Under the pieces are notes generated by a model that searched no databases, was not told where the DNA came from, and saw only the letters and a list, made by a program, of their open reading frames with translations. From Deltaproteobacteria bacterium RIFCSPHIGHO2_02_FULL_44_16 (GTDB lineage: Bacteria > UBA10199 > 2-02-FULL-44-16): a DNA stretch of 59,540 nt. Position numbers and translations under genes: made by a program. This document shows, piece by piece, positions 42,945 to 52,047 of this stretch. Numbering within the stretch: position 1 is the first letter of the stretch; every line of letters begins with the position of its first letter. The stretch lies in NCBI GenBank assembly GCA_001798185.1, contig MGRM01000020.1, positions 1 to 59,540 of the forward strand. The letters run 5' to 3'.

Positions 42945-43707
42945 CGAACATCTCGTCGGTATTTTGGGCTCTCCACTTCCGAAAGCTTCTCTTGTCCGTC
43001 GTTTTTCCCAAGCGCTCAAAAAAGAAGACCCGCAGGCTGTTTGTCTCCCTCTTGAAGTCGATCGTCGATTTCTCAAAAATATTATTCCCTGCATGCGGCT
43101 TATGGATGTCACAGGGTTGGTCATTCAAGATTCATTGACGAAAGATATTTTCCCTTTTCTTTCATCGCGCGATCCTATTGCTACTCTTTCTGGACAAGTA
43201 GATCTGATCGCGCGCGATACCACCTGGAAAGGGTTTGCCATCTATGGAAGAGCGTTGCTCAACCTTTTACAGGAACAAAGCATAACTCTCAAAAGGAAAC
43301 GCGCTGTTCTGATTGGAAACGGAGATATCTGCCAACAAGTCGCAGCAGCTCTTTTGGTGGGCGGAATAAAAAATCTTTTCTTCTCCGAAGAAAAAAAGGG
43401 ACTTGCACCTCTTGCACTCAAACGAAAAACTTCTTTTTATAAACGCCTTCAAAAAACAACTTCTCGACAACTTTTAAACACCAGAAGTGAGATTTTAATT
43501 CTTGGAGACAACTGCACAACGCGAGACAAACGAATGCTTCGTCAGATTTTGTCGTCCCCTTCTTCTTTCGATCTCATTGTGGATGTAAGAGAACATCGTT
43601 CTCGTGTGTCACGAACGCGCACCACAACCTATATTCATCGTCAGATGCTCTCTCCTCTCTTTTTTCAACTCGCGGCAAAGCTTCTTGTTGGAAATACGTA
43701 CGGCTAG
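42913..43707 (+). CDS. Degenerate shikimate dehydrogenase-like (AroE-like) protein
   Basis: A 264-aa protein with an AroE outline. The N-terminus VGILGSPLPKASLVRRFSQAL corresponds to the family's GxPxxHSxSP block but lacks the His-Ser. TGLVIQDSLTKDIF aligns with the NVTxPxK block and retains a Lys at the catalytic position. The nucleotide-binding domain has VLIGNGDICQQVAAALL in place of GAGGAA. The NTD motif of the substrate site is absent. It overlaps the ribF end by 32 bp. It may be a non-catalytic or neofunctionalised paralogue; pseudogene status is unlikely because the frame is intact. Confidence 0.6.
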   Translation: MKSIKEHIFPDEHLVGILGSPLPKASLVRRFSQALKKEDPQAVCLPLEVDRRFLKNIIPCMRLMDVTGLVIQDSLTKDIFPFLSSRDPIATLSGQVDLIARDTTWKGFAIYGRALLNLLQEQSITLKRKRAVLIGNGDICQQVAAALLVGGIKNLFFSEEKKGLAPLALKRKTSFYKRLQKTTSRQLLNTRSEILILGDNCTTRDKRMLRQILSSPSSFDLIVDVREHRSRVSRTRTTTYIHRQMLSPLFFQLAAKLLVGNTYG

Positions 43708-43727
43708 TGGTGCACCACTAGTTTTTC
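43704..43727 (+). terminator. Rho-independent terminator overlapping the AroE-like stop codon
   Basis: A perfect 7-bp stem CTAGTGG-TGCA-CCACTAG (43704-43721), followed by TTTTTC, begins one base before the stop codon TAG (43705-43707). The stop codon is therefore part of the stem. Confidence 0.8.
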
Positions 43728-43847
43728 TCTGTAGGCAAAAAAGACCCCTCCCTTTTATAAGTGACCATAATAAAATTCATAAAAAACAATGTGTTAGAAC
43801 ACATTTCTTCTCCTTTTCCTTGGCATGTAACTTGTAATGAATGGGGT

Positions 43848-44306
43848 ATGGTACAGAATAAAAAGAGAATAGAAGTGCTTGTCGTCGAAGACGATCCCAC
43901 CATGCTTCATTTTTGGTCCCGTTTTCTCACGGGGATTGGAATTAGCAAAATAGAAATCCTCAACAACGCTTTAGAGGCCATCACCCATCTTCGTCAAAAA
44001 ACGTATCAACTTTTAATCACCGATGTTCATTTGAAAGCGCTCAATGGATTTGAACTGGCAAAAGTAGCATGCAAAACGCATCCTGATATCGAAATTTTAC
44101 TCAGCACTTCTCAAGTGACTGATCTGACCCGTTTTAATCTCACGGGCTGTCGACTTCATCTCCTGCATAAACCCTTTTCAAATCTTGAGGAGATTAAACG
44201 CATTATTCAATGCATGCTTGTGGGCGATAATGTTTTTACGGAAGCAGACGAAGATTCTTTTTCTGACAATGAAGATTATCCGATGGTAACGGAATGGAAG
44301 TTATAA
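43848..44306 (+). CDS. Stand-alone response-regulator receiver protein
   Basis: A 152-aa REC-only protein. VLVVEDDPTM has the acidic pair, LLITDVHLKALNGFEL has the phospho-acceptor Asp (in TD), STSQ replaces the conserved Thr with Ser and LLHKPFS has the conserved Lys. The short acidic tail (SFSDNEDY) has no DNA-binding domain, so it likely signals by protein contact. ATG 43848 is chosen because the longer frame contains no receiver sequence. It overlaps the pcrA stop tail to tail by 6 bp; the donor kinase is unknown, the nearest being at 37730. Confidence 0.85.
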   Translation: MVQNKKRIEVLVVEDDPTMLHFWSRFLTGIGISKIEILNNALEAITHLRQKTYQLLITDVHLKALNGFELAKVACKTHPDIEILLSTSQVTDLTRFNLTGCRLHLLHKPFSNLEEIKRIIQCMLVGDNVFTEADEDSFSDNEDYPMVTEWKL

Positions 44307-46451
44307 AAGGTGAAGCCCCGCATACTCTGCAATCAAGCGTTTTACCTCTCCATTTTGAAAATGAACCGTCACACGATGACCAATACTTGAAGGTTCACAC
44401 TGTTTAATGGTTCCAACACCAAAGGTCGGATGGGTCACACGTTGACCAGGCGCAAAACCAGATTCTTCCTCCGAAGGTCGCTGATCAAAATCATGGTCAA
44501 AAGAGGAGTTGCGCTCCTTAGAGACAACAGGGGAGGCTTTCGTTTCTTGTTGAACACACCCTTCGGGAATTTCCTTCAAGAATCGGGAAGCGATTCCATA
44601 GCGGAGCGCTCCAAAAAGTTGGCGTCTGCGCGCATAACTCATGACCAGTGTTTTCATAGCGCGTGTCATTCCGACATAGCAGAGGCGTCGCTCTTCTTCT
44701 AACGCATCCGGATCATCAAGAGAACGGCCGTGCGGAAAAAGTCCCTCTTCCATTCCCACCATAAACACATGAGGAAACTCAAGACCTTTGGCTAAATGAA
44801 GTGTCATCAGAGTTACCGCTCCGGTACTTTCATCGGTTTCATCAATAGCGCTGACCAGCGCCACTTCATCTAAAAAACGCTGAAGCTGATTCTCTTCAGA
44901 GCGTGAGCAAAACTCTTCAACCGCCGCGATAAATTCATTGATGTTCTCAAGTCTTCCTTCTGCTTCAAGGGTCGATTGATCCGTCAACATTTGAATATAT
45001 CCTGTCTGCTCCAGCACCGCTTTGACGAGGTCCAAGAGAGGAAGGGTCAAAGCACGTTGTTGAAATCCAGAAAGAAGGAGATAAAAAGTTTCGAGTTGTT
45101 TTGCAGCGGCGCCACGAAAAAGACCTGCTTGAACTCCTCTGGGAAGCGCATCAAAAAGAGAGCACTGGCGTGCTTTTACAATTTCTTCTAGTTTTTCTAT
45201 CGTTACCTTTCCGATTCCTCGAGCTGGAACATTGATAATACGTTTGAACGCAAGGTCGTCATGAGCTGAAGCGATTAAGCGGAGATAACTTAAAATATCT
45301 TTGATCTCCTGACGTTGATAAAATCGAATGCCACCATAGATGCGATACGGAATCGCATATTCCCGAAAAACATCTTCAAATGGTCGTGACTGAGCATTGG
45401 TTCGATAAAAAATCGCAATATCATTATAAGAAGATCCTGCCTGCTTATGCGCTACGATACGCCGAGAAATTTCTTTTGCTTCCTCTCGCTCAGAGGGGGC
45501 TGCAAAAAGCGTAATCGTCTGTCCTGCTTCATTTTCCGTCCAGAGTTGTTTTGGTTTTCTGCCTCGGTTGTGCGAAATGATGCCGTGAGCTCCTTGCAAA
45601 ATCGTTTTGGTCGATCGATAGTTCTGTTCCAACCGAATAACTTTTGCCTGAGGAAAATCTCGCTCAAAACTCAAAATGTTCGAGACATCTGCTCCGCGCC
45701 AAGCGTAAATAGATTGATCATCATCCCCCACAACGCAGAGATTCAAATGCTTGTGAGATAAAAGCTGAATAAAACGATATTGTGCACGATTCGTATCTTG
45801 ATATTCATCGACCAAAAGATATTTCCACATCTCTTGATAATGGAGCAAAATATGAGGATGTTTTTCAAATAACTCAACGGTGAGACGAATCAAATCTCCA
45901 AAATCCATTCCACTGATTTCGGTAAGTCGCTTCTGATAACGATCATAAATTTTAGAAACCTGTCGAAGATAAAAATTTCCTTCACTCTGCTGGCGAAAAT
46001 GTTCTGGAGAAAGACATTGATCTTTCACGCGGCTCATCCGATCCACGAGAGAGCGAGGCGGAAAACGTGACTCACTCAGGTTTTCCGCGGTTAAAGCTTC
46101 CTTCACCAAAGCAAGACTTTCTGATTCATCAATCACCTGAAAACGTGGATTGAATCCAAGGACTTCCGCATGGCGACGAAGAATATTCAAACAGGTCGCA
46201 TGAAAAGTGCCAGCCACGACTTCGCGCGCTTTGTGACCAATAATACCTTCCAATCGTTTTCGCATCTCTCCGGCGGCTTTATTGGTAAACGTAACGGTAA
46301 GAATTTCAGAAGGATGAATCCCCTCTTCGAGAATAAGACGCGCAATACGATGAACAATGACACGTGTTTTTCCGCTTCCAGCGCCGGCAAGAATAAGCAA
46401 AGGACCTGTGGTATGATGAACAGCTTCTAACTGAGGTGAATTTAAATTCAT
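44301..46451 (-). CDS. pcrA: UvrD/PcrA-family DNA helicase
   Basis: A 716-aa superfamily 1A 3'-5' helicase for repair and removal of bound proteins. Motifs in order: Q-motif NSPQLEAV, Walker A LAGAGSGKTRVI, FTNKAAGEM (Ia), DEYQDTNRAQY (II), GDDDQSIYAWRGAD (III), LEQNYRST (IV), TLHLAKGLEFPHVF (V) and VGMTRAMKTLVM (VI). The C-terminal tail GFAPGQRVTHPTFGVGTI resembles the PcrA RNA-polymerase-binding tail. It overlaps glmS by 4 bp (ATGA). Confidence 0.94.
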   Translation of the reverse strand: MNLNSPQLEAVHHTTGPLLILAGAGSGKTRVIVHRIARLILEEGIHPSEILTVTFTNKAAGEMRKRLEGIIGHKAREVVAGTFHATCLNILRRHAEVLGFNPRFQVIDESESLALVKEALTAENLSESRFPPRSLVDRMSRVKDQCLSPEHFRQQSEGNFYLRQVSKIYDRYQKRLTEISGMDFGDLIRLTVELFEKHPHILLHYQEMWKYLLVDEYQDTNRAQYRFIQLLSHKHLNLCVVGDDDQSIYAWRGADVSNILSFERDFPQAKVIRLEQNYRSTKTILQGAHGIISHNRGRKPKQLWTENEAGQTITLFAAPSEREEAKEISRRIVAHKQAGSSYNDIAIFYRTNAQSRPFEDVFREYAIPYRIYGGIRFYQRQEIKDILSYLRLIASAHDDLAFKRIINVPARGIGKVTIEKLEEIVKARQCSLFDALPRGVQAGLFRGAAAKQLETFYLLLSGFQQRALTLPLLDLVKAVLEQTGYIQMLTDQSTLEAEGRLENINEFIAAVEEFCSRSEENQLQRFLDEVALVSAIDETDESTGAVTLMTLHLAKGLEFPHVFMVGMEEGLFPHGRSLDDPDALEEERRLCYVGMTRAMKTLVMSYARRRQLFGALRYGIASRFLKEIPEGCVQQETKASPVVSKERNSSFDHDFDQRPSEEESGFAPGQRVTHPTFGVGTIKQCEPSSIGHRVTVHFQNGEVKRLIAEYAGLHLL

Positions 46452-48280
46452 TCGACCGTAACACTCTTCGCGAGATTTCGAGGTTGATCAATGTCTGTCC
46501 CTTTGTGATCCGCAACATAATAAGCAAACAGTTGCAACGGAAGCGCTGTCAAAAGAGGAGCAATACAAGGATTCACTTTCGGAATTGAAATCACATGCCG
46601 CACACTTTGAGCCATGATGGCGTCACCTTCAGTTGCAAGCGCAATGACATCTGCACCTCGGGCTTTCACCTCTTCGATATTCGAAAGCATTTTTTCATAC
46701 ACCTCATCCTGAAGAGCAACAGCAATCACCGGAACACCGTTATCGATCAGCGCAATCGGACCATGTTTCAGCTCGCCCGCCGCAAAACCTTCGGCATGTA
46801 AATAGGAAATTTCTTTGAGCTTCAAAGCTCCTTCAAGAGCTACCGGATATTGCATCCCTCTTCCGACAAAAATAGCCTGTTTTGAAGAAGAATAAATTTC
46901 AGCAATTTCTCGAATGTGAGGTGCTTTGCCTAAAAGTTCTTTCATCTGACGTGGCACCTGGAGAAGCTCATGGATAAATCCGATAAGAGTCGCATGATCA
47001 ATGCGATCACATCTCCGAGCAATATCGAGCGCTAAAAGAAGCAAGACCGTGAGCTGGGTGGTAAAGGCTTTGGTCGATGCGACTCCAATTTCTGGTCCAG
47101 CATGAGTGTAGAGCGTTGCATCTGCCATTCGCGTAATCGTGCTCCCCACCACATTACACAAAGGAAGCACTTTCGCTCCCGCCTCTTTCATCATCTGGGC
47201 AGCAGCGAGTGTATCCGCAGTCTCTCCCGATTGCGTAATGGGGATGACAAGCGTTTTTGCATTGATGACCGATTTTCGATAACGAAATTCACTCGCCAAA
47301 TCGACCATCACTCGAACACGTGCGAGCGATTCGATGAGATATTTTCCGACCATCCCTGCATGTAATGAAGTCCCACAGGCAATGATCAATATTTCATCAA
47401 ACGGAAACGGCTCTTTTCCACACAGCATATCCAGTTCATCAAGACGGACGATACCTTTTTCAACCAACACTCTTCCCGCCAACGTATCTTCAAAAACATG
47501 CGTCTGTTCATAAATTTCCTTGAGCATGAAATGTTTATACCCTCCACGCTCCGCCATTTGAGGACTCCAAGGAATATGCTGCTGTTTCCTTTTTACTTCG
47601 GCCCCTTCACCCTTAAAAAGTTTTACTCCTCCCGAGGAGACAATTCCGACATCGCCATCCTCCAGAAAAATCATTTTTTTCGTATAAGGGAGAATCGCCG
47701 GAATATCAGACGCCACAAAGGTTTCTCCCTCAGTACTTCCAACGACCAAAGGACTCCCTTCACGCGCAATATACATTCGATCTTTTTCCTTTTCATTGAT
47801 CAACGCCAACGCATAAGAACCGCGAATGGTTTTCAAGGTTTTATTCAACGCTTTAAACGTATCCTGCGTTTCCCGAAGATAGTGCTGAACCAAATGACAA
47901 ATCACTTCTGTATCTGTTTCAGATTCGAATTGATGGCCTTCTGCCATGAGAAATTGTTTCAGTTCATTATGATTTTCAATAATACCGTTATGCACCACAA
48001 CAATATCACCAAAACGATGCGGATGCGCATTAGTTTCGGTCGGACGACCATGCGTTGCCCAGCGCGTGTGCCCAATTCCAACCTCACCTTTTAACGGTTG
48101 TTCTTTGACGATGACTTCAAGTCCCGCGAGTTTTCCTTCGACCCTTCGAATGCCAACCCCGCTTCCGTTAATCACCGCGATGCCGGCGGAATCATAACCT
48201 CGATATTCAAGTCGTTTTAATCCTTCGATAATAATGTGAGAGGCTTGTTGATGACCGATATAACCGATAATTCCGCACAT
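46448..48280 (-). CDS. glmS: Glutamine--fructose-6-phosphate aminotransferase
   Basis: A 610-aa cytoplasmic enzyme making glucosamine-6-phosphate. The N-terminus MCGIIGYIG gives the nucleophilic Cys after Met removal; glutaminase motifs TRWATHGRPTETNAHPH and HNGIIENH follow. Two SIS isomerase domains have GTSLHAGMVGKYLIE and FVGRGMQYPVALEGALKLKE; the C-terminus DQPRNLAKSVTVE is the family ending. ATG 48280 is fixed by the Cys2 requirement and AAGGAG upstream. It follows glmU by 13 bp and overlaps pcrA. No glmS ribozyme fits the 13-bp gap. Confidence 0.97.
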   Translation of the reverse strand: MCGIIGYIGHQQASHIIIEGLKRLEYRGYDSAGIAVINGSGVGIRRVEGKLAGLEVIVKEQPLKGEVGIGHTRWATHGRPTETNAHPHRFGDIVVVHNGIIENHNELKQFLMAEGHQFESETDTEVICHLVQHYLRETQDTFKALNKTLKTIRGSYALALINEKEKDRMYIAREGSPLVVGSTEGETFVASDIPAILPYTKKMIFLEDGDVGIVSSGGVKLFKGEGAEVKRKQQHIPWSPQMAERGGYKHFMLKEIYEQTHVFEDTLAGRVLVEKGIVRLDELDMLCGKEPFPFDEILIIACGTSLHAGMVGKYLIESLARVRVMVDLASEFRYRKSVINAKTLVIPITQSGETADTLAAAQMMKEAGAKVLPLCNVVGSTITRMADATLYTHAGPEIGVASTKAFTTQLTVLLLLALDIARRCDRIDHATLIGFIHELLQVPRQMKELLGKAPHIREIAEIYSSSKQAIFVGRGMQYPVALEGALKLKEISYLHAEGFAAGELKHGPIALIDNGVPVIAVALQDEVYEKMLSNIEEVKARGADVIALATEGDAIMAQSVRHVISIPKVNPCIAPLLTALPLQLFAYYVADHKGTDIDQPRNLAKSVTVE

Positions 48281-48293
48281 TGCGCAAACTCCT

Positions 48294-49673
48294 TTATTTT
48301 TTTCTCTTCCACTTTGGCTTCCACCCTTTGATGACAACCTGTTGCGATCTCGCAAGGGAGAGCGAATGCGCTGGAACATTTTTGGTAATCGTTGAACCAG
48401 CTCCGACAACGGCATCACGCCCCACTTTCACGGGCGCTACAAACTGAACATCACTTCCAATAAAAGCTTTCTCTCCAATGATAGTCTGATGTTTCGAATG
48501 TCCATCATAATTACAGGTAATCGTGCCACATCCAATATTGGCTTCAGCGCCAATGATACTATCTCCCAAGTAAGAGAGATGGTTCGCCTTTGCTCCTCGT
48601 TTCAACGTCGTCTTTTTTACTTCCACAAAATTTCCGATTTTCACTTCTTTCCCGATATCTGATTCCGGTCGAATGCGAGCAAAAGGTCCAATAACAGCCC
48701 CTTCTGCAACACGACTCCCATCAAGAATGCTATATGCTTTCACCTGAACATCATCTGCAACCATCATATCGGTAAGAATCACACCGGGTTCAAGAATACA
48801 TCTTCTTCCCACTTTTGTTTTTCCACGGAGACAAACTCCTGGATGAAGAAGCGTATCCTCTCCAATCTGAACTCCATCATCTATATACACTGATGTCTCG
48901 TCGATCATCCCCACCCCTTCACGCATATAACTCTGATTGAGACGATGCCGCATCAAACGAGCAACATGCGCAAGATCGCTCCGTGAGTTCACGCCCAGAA
49001 ACTCACTCGAATCAGAAGCTTCATATCCGAGAAGAGATTCCCCTTCACTCACAGCATGTGAAACAATATCCGTCAAATAATATTCTCCCCCTCCTTTGGA
49101 GGGACGAATATGTTGCAATACTTTAAAGAGCCATTCTTTCTCCACACAATAAACACCGGTATTCACTTCTGTAATTTTTCGCTGATCCTCTGTCGCCTCT
49201 TTTGCTTCCACAATACCCACAACCTTCGCATCAAGATCTCTCACCACACGTCCATACGCTTCTGGCACTTCCATGCGCATCGTAATCACACCGAGCGTCA
49301 TTTTTTCTTTCACCACTCGAGAAACAAAATCGCGGACTGTTTCAAAACGAAGAAGAGGAACATCTCCACAAAGAATCAAAACATGTCCTTGAAAAGAGGA
49401 AAGGACGCTCCGTGTTGCGAGAACTGCATGCGCAGTACCAAGTGGTTTTTGCTGAATAATTCCGTGAGCTCCAAATTGTGCGAGCAATGGCTCAAAGAGT
49501 TTCTTTGCTGGAGGAATGAGAACGTAACAGGGCGCAGCCCTCATTTTCTTTGAAATTTCAAGAGGATAGGAAAGAATTGGTCGACCGGCAAGAGGATGAA
49601 GCACCTTCGGTAACGCAGATTTCATTCGGGTTCCGAGACCAGCTGCAAGAATAACAGAAGCAAGACGATGCAC
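48294..49673 (-). CDS. glmU: Bifunctional GlcNAc-1-P uridyltransferase / GlcN-1-P acetyltransferase
   Basis: A 459-aa enzyme making UDP-GlcNAc for peptidoglycan and lipid A. The N-terminal pyrophosphorylase has VILAAGLGTRMKSALPKVLHPLAG and LILCGDVPLL; the C-terminal left-handed beta helix has hexapeptide repeats and NYDGHSKHQTIIGEKAFIG, with the acetyltransferase active-site region. Together with the following glmS it forms a complete amino-sugar step. ATG 49673 follows AAAGGAGA; a promoter lies at 49694-49722. Confidence 0.97.
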   Translation of the reverse strand: MHRLASVILAAGLGTRMKSALPKVLHPLAGRPILSYPLEISKKMRAAPCYVLIPPAKKLFEPLLAQFGAHGIIQQKPLGTAHAVLATRSVLSSFQGHVLILCGDVPLLRFETVRDFVSRVVKEKMTLGVITMRMEVPEAYGRVVRDLDAKVVGIVEAKEATEDQRKITEVNTGVYCVEKEWLFKVLQHIRPSKGGGEYYLTDIVSHAVSEGESLLGYEASDSSEFLGVNSRSDLAHVARLMRHRLNQSYMREGVGMIDETSVYIDDGVQIGEDTLLHPGVCLRGKTKVGRRCILEPGVILTDMMVADDVQVKAYSILDGSRVAEGAVIGPFARIRPESDIGKEVKIGNFVEVKKTTLKRGAKANHLSYLGDSIIGAEANIGCGTITCNYDGHSKHQTIIGEKAFIGSDVQFVAPVKVGRDAVVGAGSTITKNVPAHSLSLARSQQVVIKGWKPKWKRKK

Positions 49674-49693
49674 AGCTCTCCTTTGAAAAAAGA

Positions 49694-49722
49694 AATATAA
49701 AGGGCGTTCTGGATAAAGACAA
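49694..49722 (-). promoter_or_regulatory. Promoter of the glmU-glmS-pcrA unit
   Basis: On the minus strand TTGTCT (49717-49722), a 17-bp spacer and TATATT (49694-49699) lie 21-49 bp upstream of the glmU ATG. Good match to sigma-70 boxes; the initiation point would lie near 49687. Confidence 0.65.
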
Positions 49723-49776
49723 GACGATTTTGACAGTCCCCATCCCGTATGTTAGGTGCTCGCAATATAAGACCAC

Positions 49777-50271
49777 ATGAAACGTTCAACGCTTTACAAT
49801 TTGCTTGCTGTTCTGTTGCTCTTCTCTGGTCTTTTTCTGCTTCAACGAATTGGCACCATCGAAGAAAGAGGGACTTCTCATCCTCAGGAGACAGTGAAAC
49901 AAAAGATGGATGCGCTTGAGCGATTTCAAGTCACCGAAAAAGATGAAGTGGGGAAAAAGGTGACCGAAGGGGCTGAATCAGCAGTAGAAGTTGCAGTGAT
50001 CGATCTGAAAAAAACAATTCCTCAAAAAATAAAATCGTCAAAGCGTGTTTCGCGATCACATTATGATTCGCAATTTCCGCGAGTAGTGAAAAAACGTAAA
50101 GGAAAAGTTTCAACACCAATCATTCCTGAAGTTGTCCCGGAACTCGATACCCATGACGCGCGTGAAGAATATCGTCGTCTCAATCAAGCTCTCTCCATGA
50201 AAATCATTAAAACGGGAGAAAGCGAAATTTACATTCCTTTCGATCAAACCCCTTCTATTGCGTATCGCTAA
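49777..50271 (+). CDS. Single-pass membrane protein of unknown function
   Basis: A 164-aa protein not recognised. An uncleaved-looking N-terminal helix (NLLAVLLLFSGLFLLQRIG) is followed by a Lys/Glu-rich, low-complexity extracytoplasmic part (KVTEGAESAVEV, KKTIPQKIKSSKRVSRSHY) and a small C-terminal conserved-looking patch (HDAREEYRRLNQALSM). It is divergent from glmU. It ends close to a palindromic repeat and faces the rluD stop. Confidence 0.65.
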   Translation: MKRSTLYNLLAVLLLFSGLFLLQRIGTIEERGTSHPQETVKQKMDALERFQVTEKDEVGKKVTEGAESAVEVAVIDLKKTIPQKIKSSKRVSRSHYDSQFPRVVKKRKGKVSTPIIPEVVPELDTHDAREEYRRLNQALSMKIIKTGESEIYIPFDQTPSIAYR

Positions 50272-50276
50272 ATGTA

Positions 50277-50344
50277 TGTCATCCTGAACAAAGTGAAGGA
50301 TCTCATGTGATCACTGGAGATTCTTCGCGATGCTCAGAATGACA
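50277..50344. repeat. Dispersed palindromic repeat (type C)
   Basis: Starts TGTCATCCTGAACAAAGTG and ends TGCTCAGAATGACA, with internal GGATCT and AGATTCTTCGCG blocks. It lies between the convergent hypothetical gene and rluD. Confidence 0.75.
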
Positions 50345-50354
50345 AACCTGTATA

Positions 50355-51335
50355 TCATGAAGCAATACTTCGCAATTGGTCCAAGAGATTTTTCAGATCA
50401 TCTGGTATGGGTGCAGTAAATTCTAAAAATTGTTCCGTACGCGGATGATGAATTCCAAGTCGGAAAGCATGGAGTGCTGGTCGCTCCAGTGAAGAGAGAA
50501 GTGATCGAAATTTCTTATCAGGAATACGAGCAGCCGCATGTTCACTTCCATACGTCGTATCCCCTACTAAAGGATGCCCTGCTTCTGCGCAGTGCACACG
50601 AATTTGATGTGTTCTTCCCGTATGAAGCGTCACTGATAAAAAGGTAAGAGAGCGACCATAGGTTTCGTTCTTTTCCCAATTCGTGAGTGCTTCTTTCGGT
50701 TTCGCGGTTCGAGACGAAATTTTTTTCCGATCTCGCGTTGATCTTCCCAAAGAAGCATTGAAAAAACCTTTTTCTTGACGAAAAAGTCCATACACTAAAG
50801 CAAGATAAACTTTTTTTACCTGACGCGAAGAAAACTGATGAGAAAGATGGAGATGTGCAGCATCATTTTTTGCCGCAATGATGACTCCACTCGTTCCCTT
50901 ATCCAAACGATGCACGATACCCGGCTTGAGCTCTCCTCCAATACCCGAAAGATCGTGACAGTGAGCAAGAAGTGCGTGGACAAGCGTGCCTGTTGAATTC
51001 CCCACAGCCGGATGCACCACCATCCCTGCAGGCTTATTCACCACGATCAGATCTTTGTCTTCATAAAGAATATCCAGATGAAGCGCCTCTGGCGTGAGAG
51101 AAAGAGGTTTTACAATTGAAAGAAGAACCTGAAAACGATCTCCCTTCTCGACAAGAGATGCGGGACGAAGCTGTGACTTCGGAGAAGAGAGAGAAGTGAC
51201 ACAGTCTTCTTCAATAAGTCGTTTCGCTTGCGACCGGGTCAAGGTCGATATGCGTTCCGAAAGGAATCTATCGAGACGTTTTCCGTCATCGGTAGGCTCA
51301 ACCATAAGAGTAAAAGACTTTGAAGTTTGATTCAT
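50355..51335 (-). CDS. rluD: Ribosomal large subunit pseudouridine synthase D
   Basis: A 326-aa RluA-family enzyme that modifies 23S rRNA (helix 69 in E. coli). An S4 domain (KRLDRFLSERI... SQAKRLIEEDCV) leads into the catalytic domain with IVHRLDKGTSGVIIAAKN (catalytic Asp in RLDKGTSG) and HTGRTHQIRVHCA. Length and domain order match RluD. It is the last gene of the minus-strand series, after a type A repeat and the HNH gene. Confidence 0.95.
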   Translation of the reverse strand: MNQTSKSFTLMVEPTDDGKRLDRFLSERISTLTRSQAKRLIEEDCVTSLSSPKSQLRPASLVEKGDRFQVLLSIVKPLSLTPEALHLDILYEDKDLIVVNKPAGMVVHPAVGNSTGTLVHALLAHCHDLSGIGGELKPGIVHRLDKGTSGVIIAAKNDAAHLHLSHQFSSRQVKKVYLALVYGLFRQEKGFFNASLGRSTRDRKKISSRTAKPKEALTNWEKNETYGRSLTFLSVTLHTGRTHQIRVHCAEAGHPLVGDTTYGSEHAAARIPDKKFRSLLSSLERPALHAFRLGIHHPRTEQFLEFTAPIPDDLKNLLDQLRSIAS

Positions 51336-51363
51336 ATAGTAAATGAGTTTTTCACGAATACGA

Positions 51364-51435
51364 TGTCATTCCTGCGAAAGCAGGAATCCAGGTGTTTATG
51401 AGCTTTTCTGGATCCCCGCTTTCGCGAGGATGACA
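51364..51435. repeat. Dispersed palindromic repeat (type A, copy 3)
   Basis: Starts TGTCATTCCTGCGAAAGC and ends GCGAGGATGACA. It lies between the HNH gene stop and the rluD start, inside a minus-strand gene row. Confidence 0.85.
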
Positions 51436-51462
51436 GCAGATCACTCATATTCTTGTGTGCTC

Positions 51463-52035
51463 TTAACCAGAATCAACAACGCTGACAAAGGGTTTCCACT
51501 GGTCATGGAGTTTAATACCGAATCTTGTATGAAAGAAAGGAAAAGCAAAAGGACGATACGGTTTCCGCATCAGAAGAATCCCTGCTTCTTCAGGACGCAA
51601 TCCTCCTTTACGACGATTACACGGATGACAACTGGTGACGATATTATCCCATGTGGTTTCCCCTCCTTGCGCACGTGGCACCACATGATCAAGGTTGAGA
51701 TGAGAACGAGGAAATTTTCGAGCGCAATACTGACACGTAAAATTGTCTCGTAAAAAAATATTTTGACGAGAAAAACGGATATTTCTTTTTGGAAAATGAT
51801 CATAGTGAAGTAAAACCACCACTCGCGGAATATGGATACTCCTTCCAACAAGTCCTATGACTTCATCTTGAATATGAGAGGATCGCCGACACCAGGAGTG
51901 AAAATCAAAGGTTTGATATTCGACGTCAACGGCGCGAGCAATATCTCGATACAACATGCAAAACGCTCGCTGCACACTTGTGACATCGACAGGAATAAAA
52001 CTCCGATTGAGAACAAGCACTAAGCCTTGAAGCAT
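51463..52035 (-). CDS. HNH endonuclease-like protein
   Basis: A 190-aa protein starting LQGLVLVLNRSFIPVDVTSV. The C-terminal half holds the HNH fold: NFTCQYCARKF with a CxxC, HLNLDHVVPRAQGGETTWDN with the active His, and TSCHPCNRRKGG with the second CxxC. This form is common in bacterial genomes as a chromosomal, apparently housekeeping gene and is not linked to restriction or phage genes here. It lies 12 bp after rimI. The substrate is unknown. Confidence 0.85.
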   Translation of the reverse strand: MLQGLVLVLNRSFIPVDVTSVQRAFCMLYRDIARAVDVEYQTFDFHSWCRRSSHIQDEVIGLVGRSIHIPRVVVLLHYDHFPKRNIRFSRQNIFLRDNFTCQYCARKFPRSHLNLDHVVPRAQGGETTWDNIVTSCHPCNRRKGGLRPEEAGILLMRKPYRPFAFPFFHTRFGIKLHDQWKPFVSVVDSG

Positions 52036-52047
52036 AAGTTGGCATAA

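Noticed and set aside
48281-48293. A glmS ribozyme or other control element upstream of glmS
   Set aside because: Only 13 bp separate glmU from glmS and they contain the ribosome binding site; there is no room for a ribozyme.
51463-52035. HNH gene as part of a restriction or homing system
   Set aside because: It lies in a conserved housekeeping row with no methyltransferase, intron or phage neighbour, and its form is widespread as a chromosomal gene.
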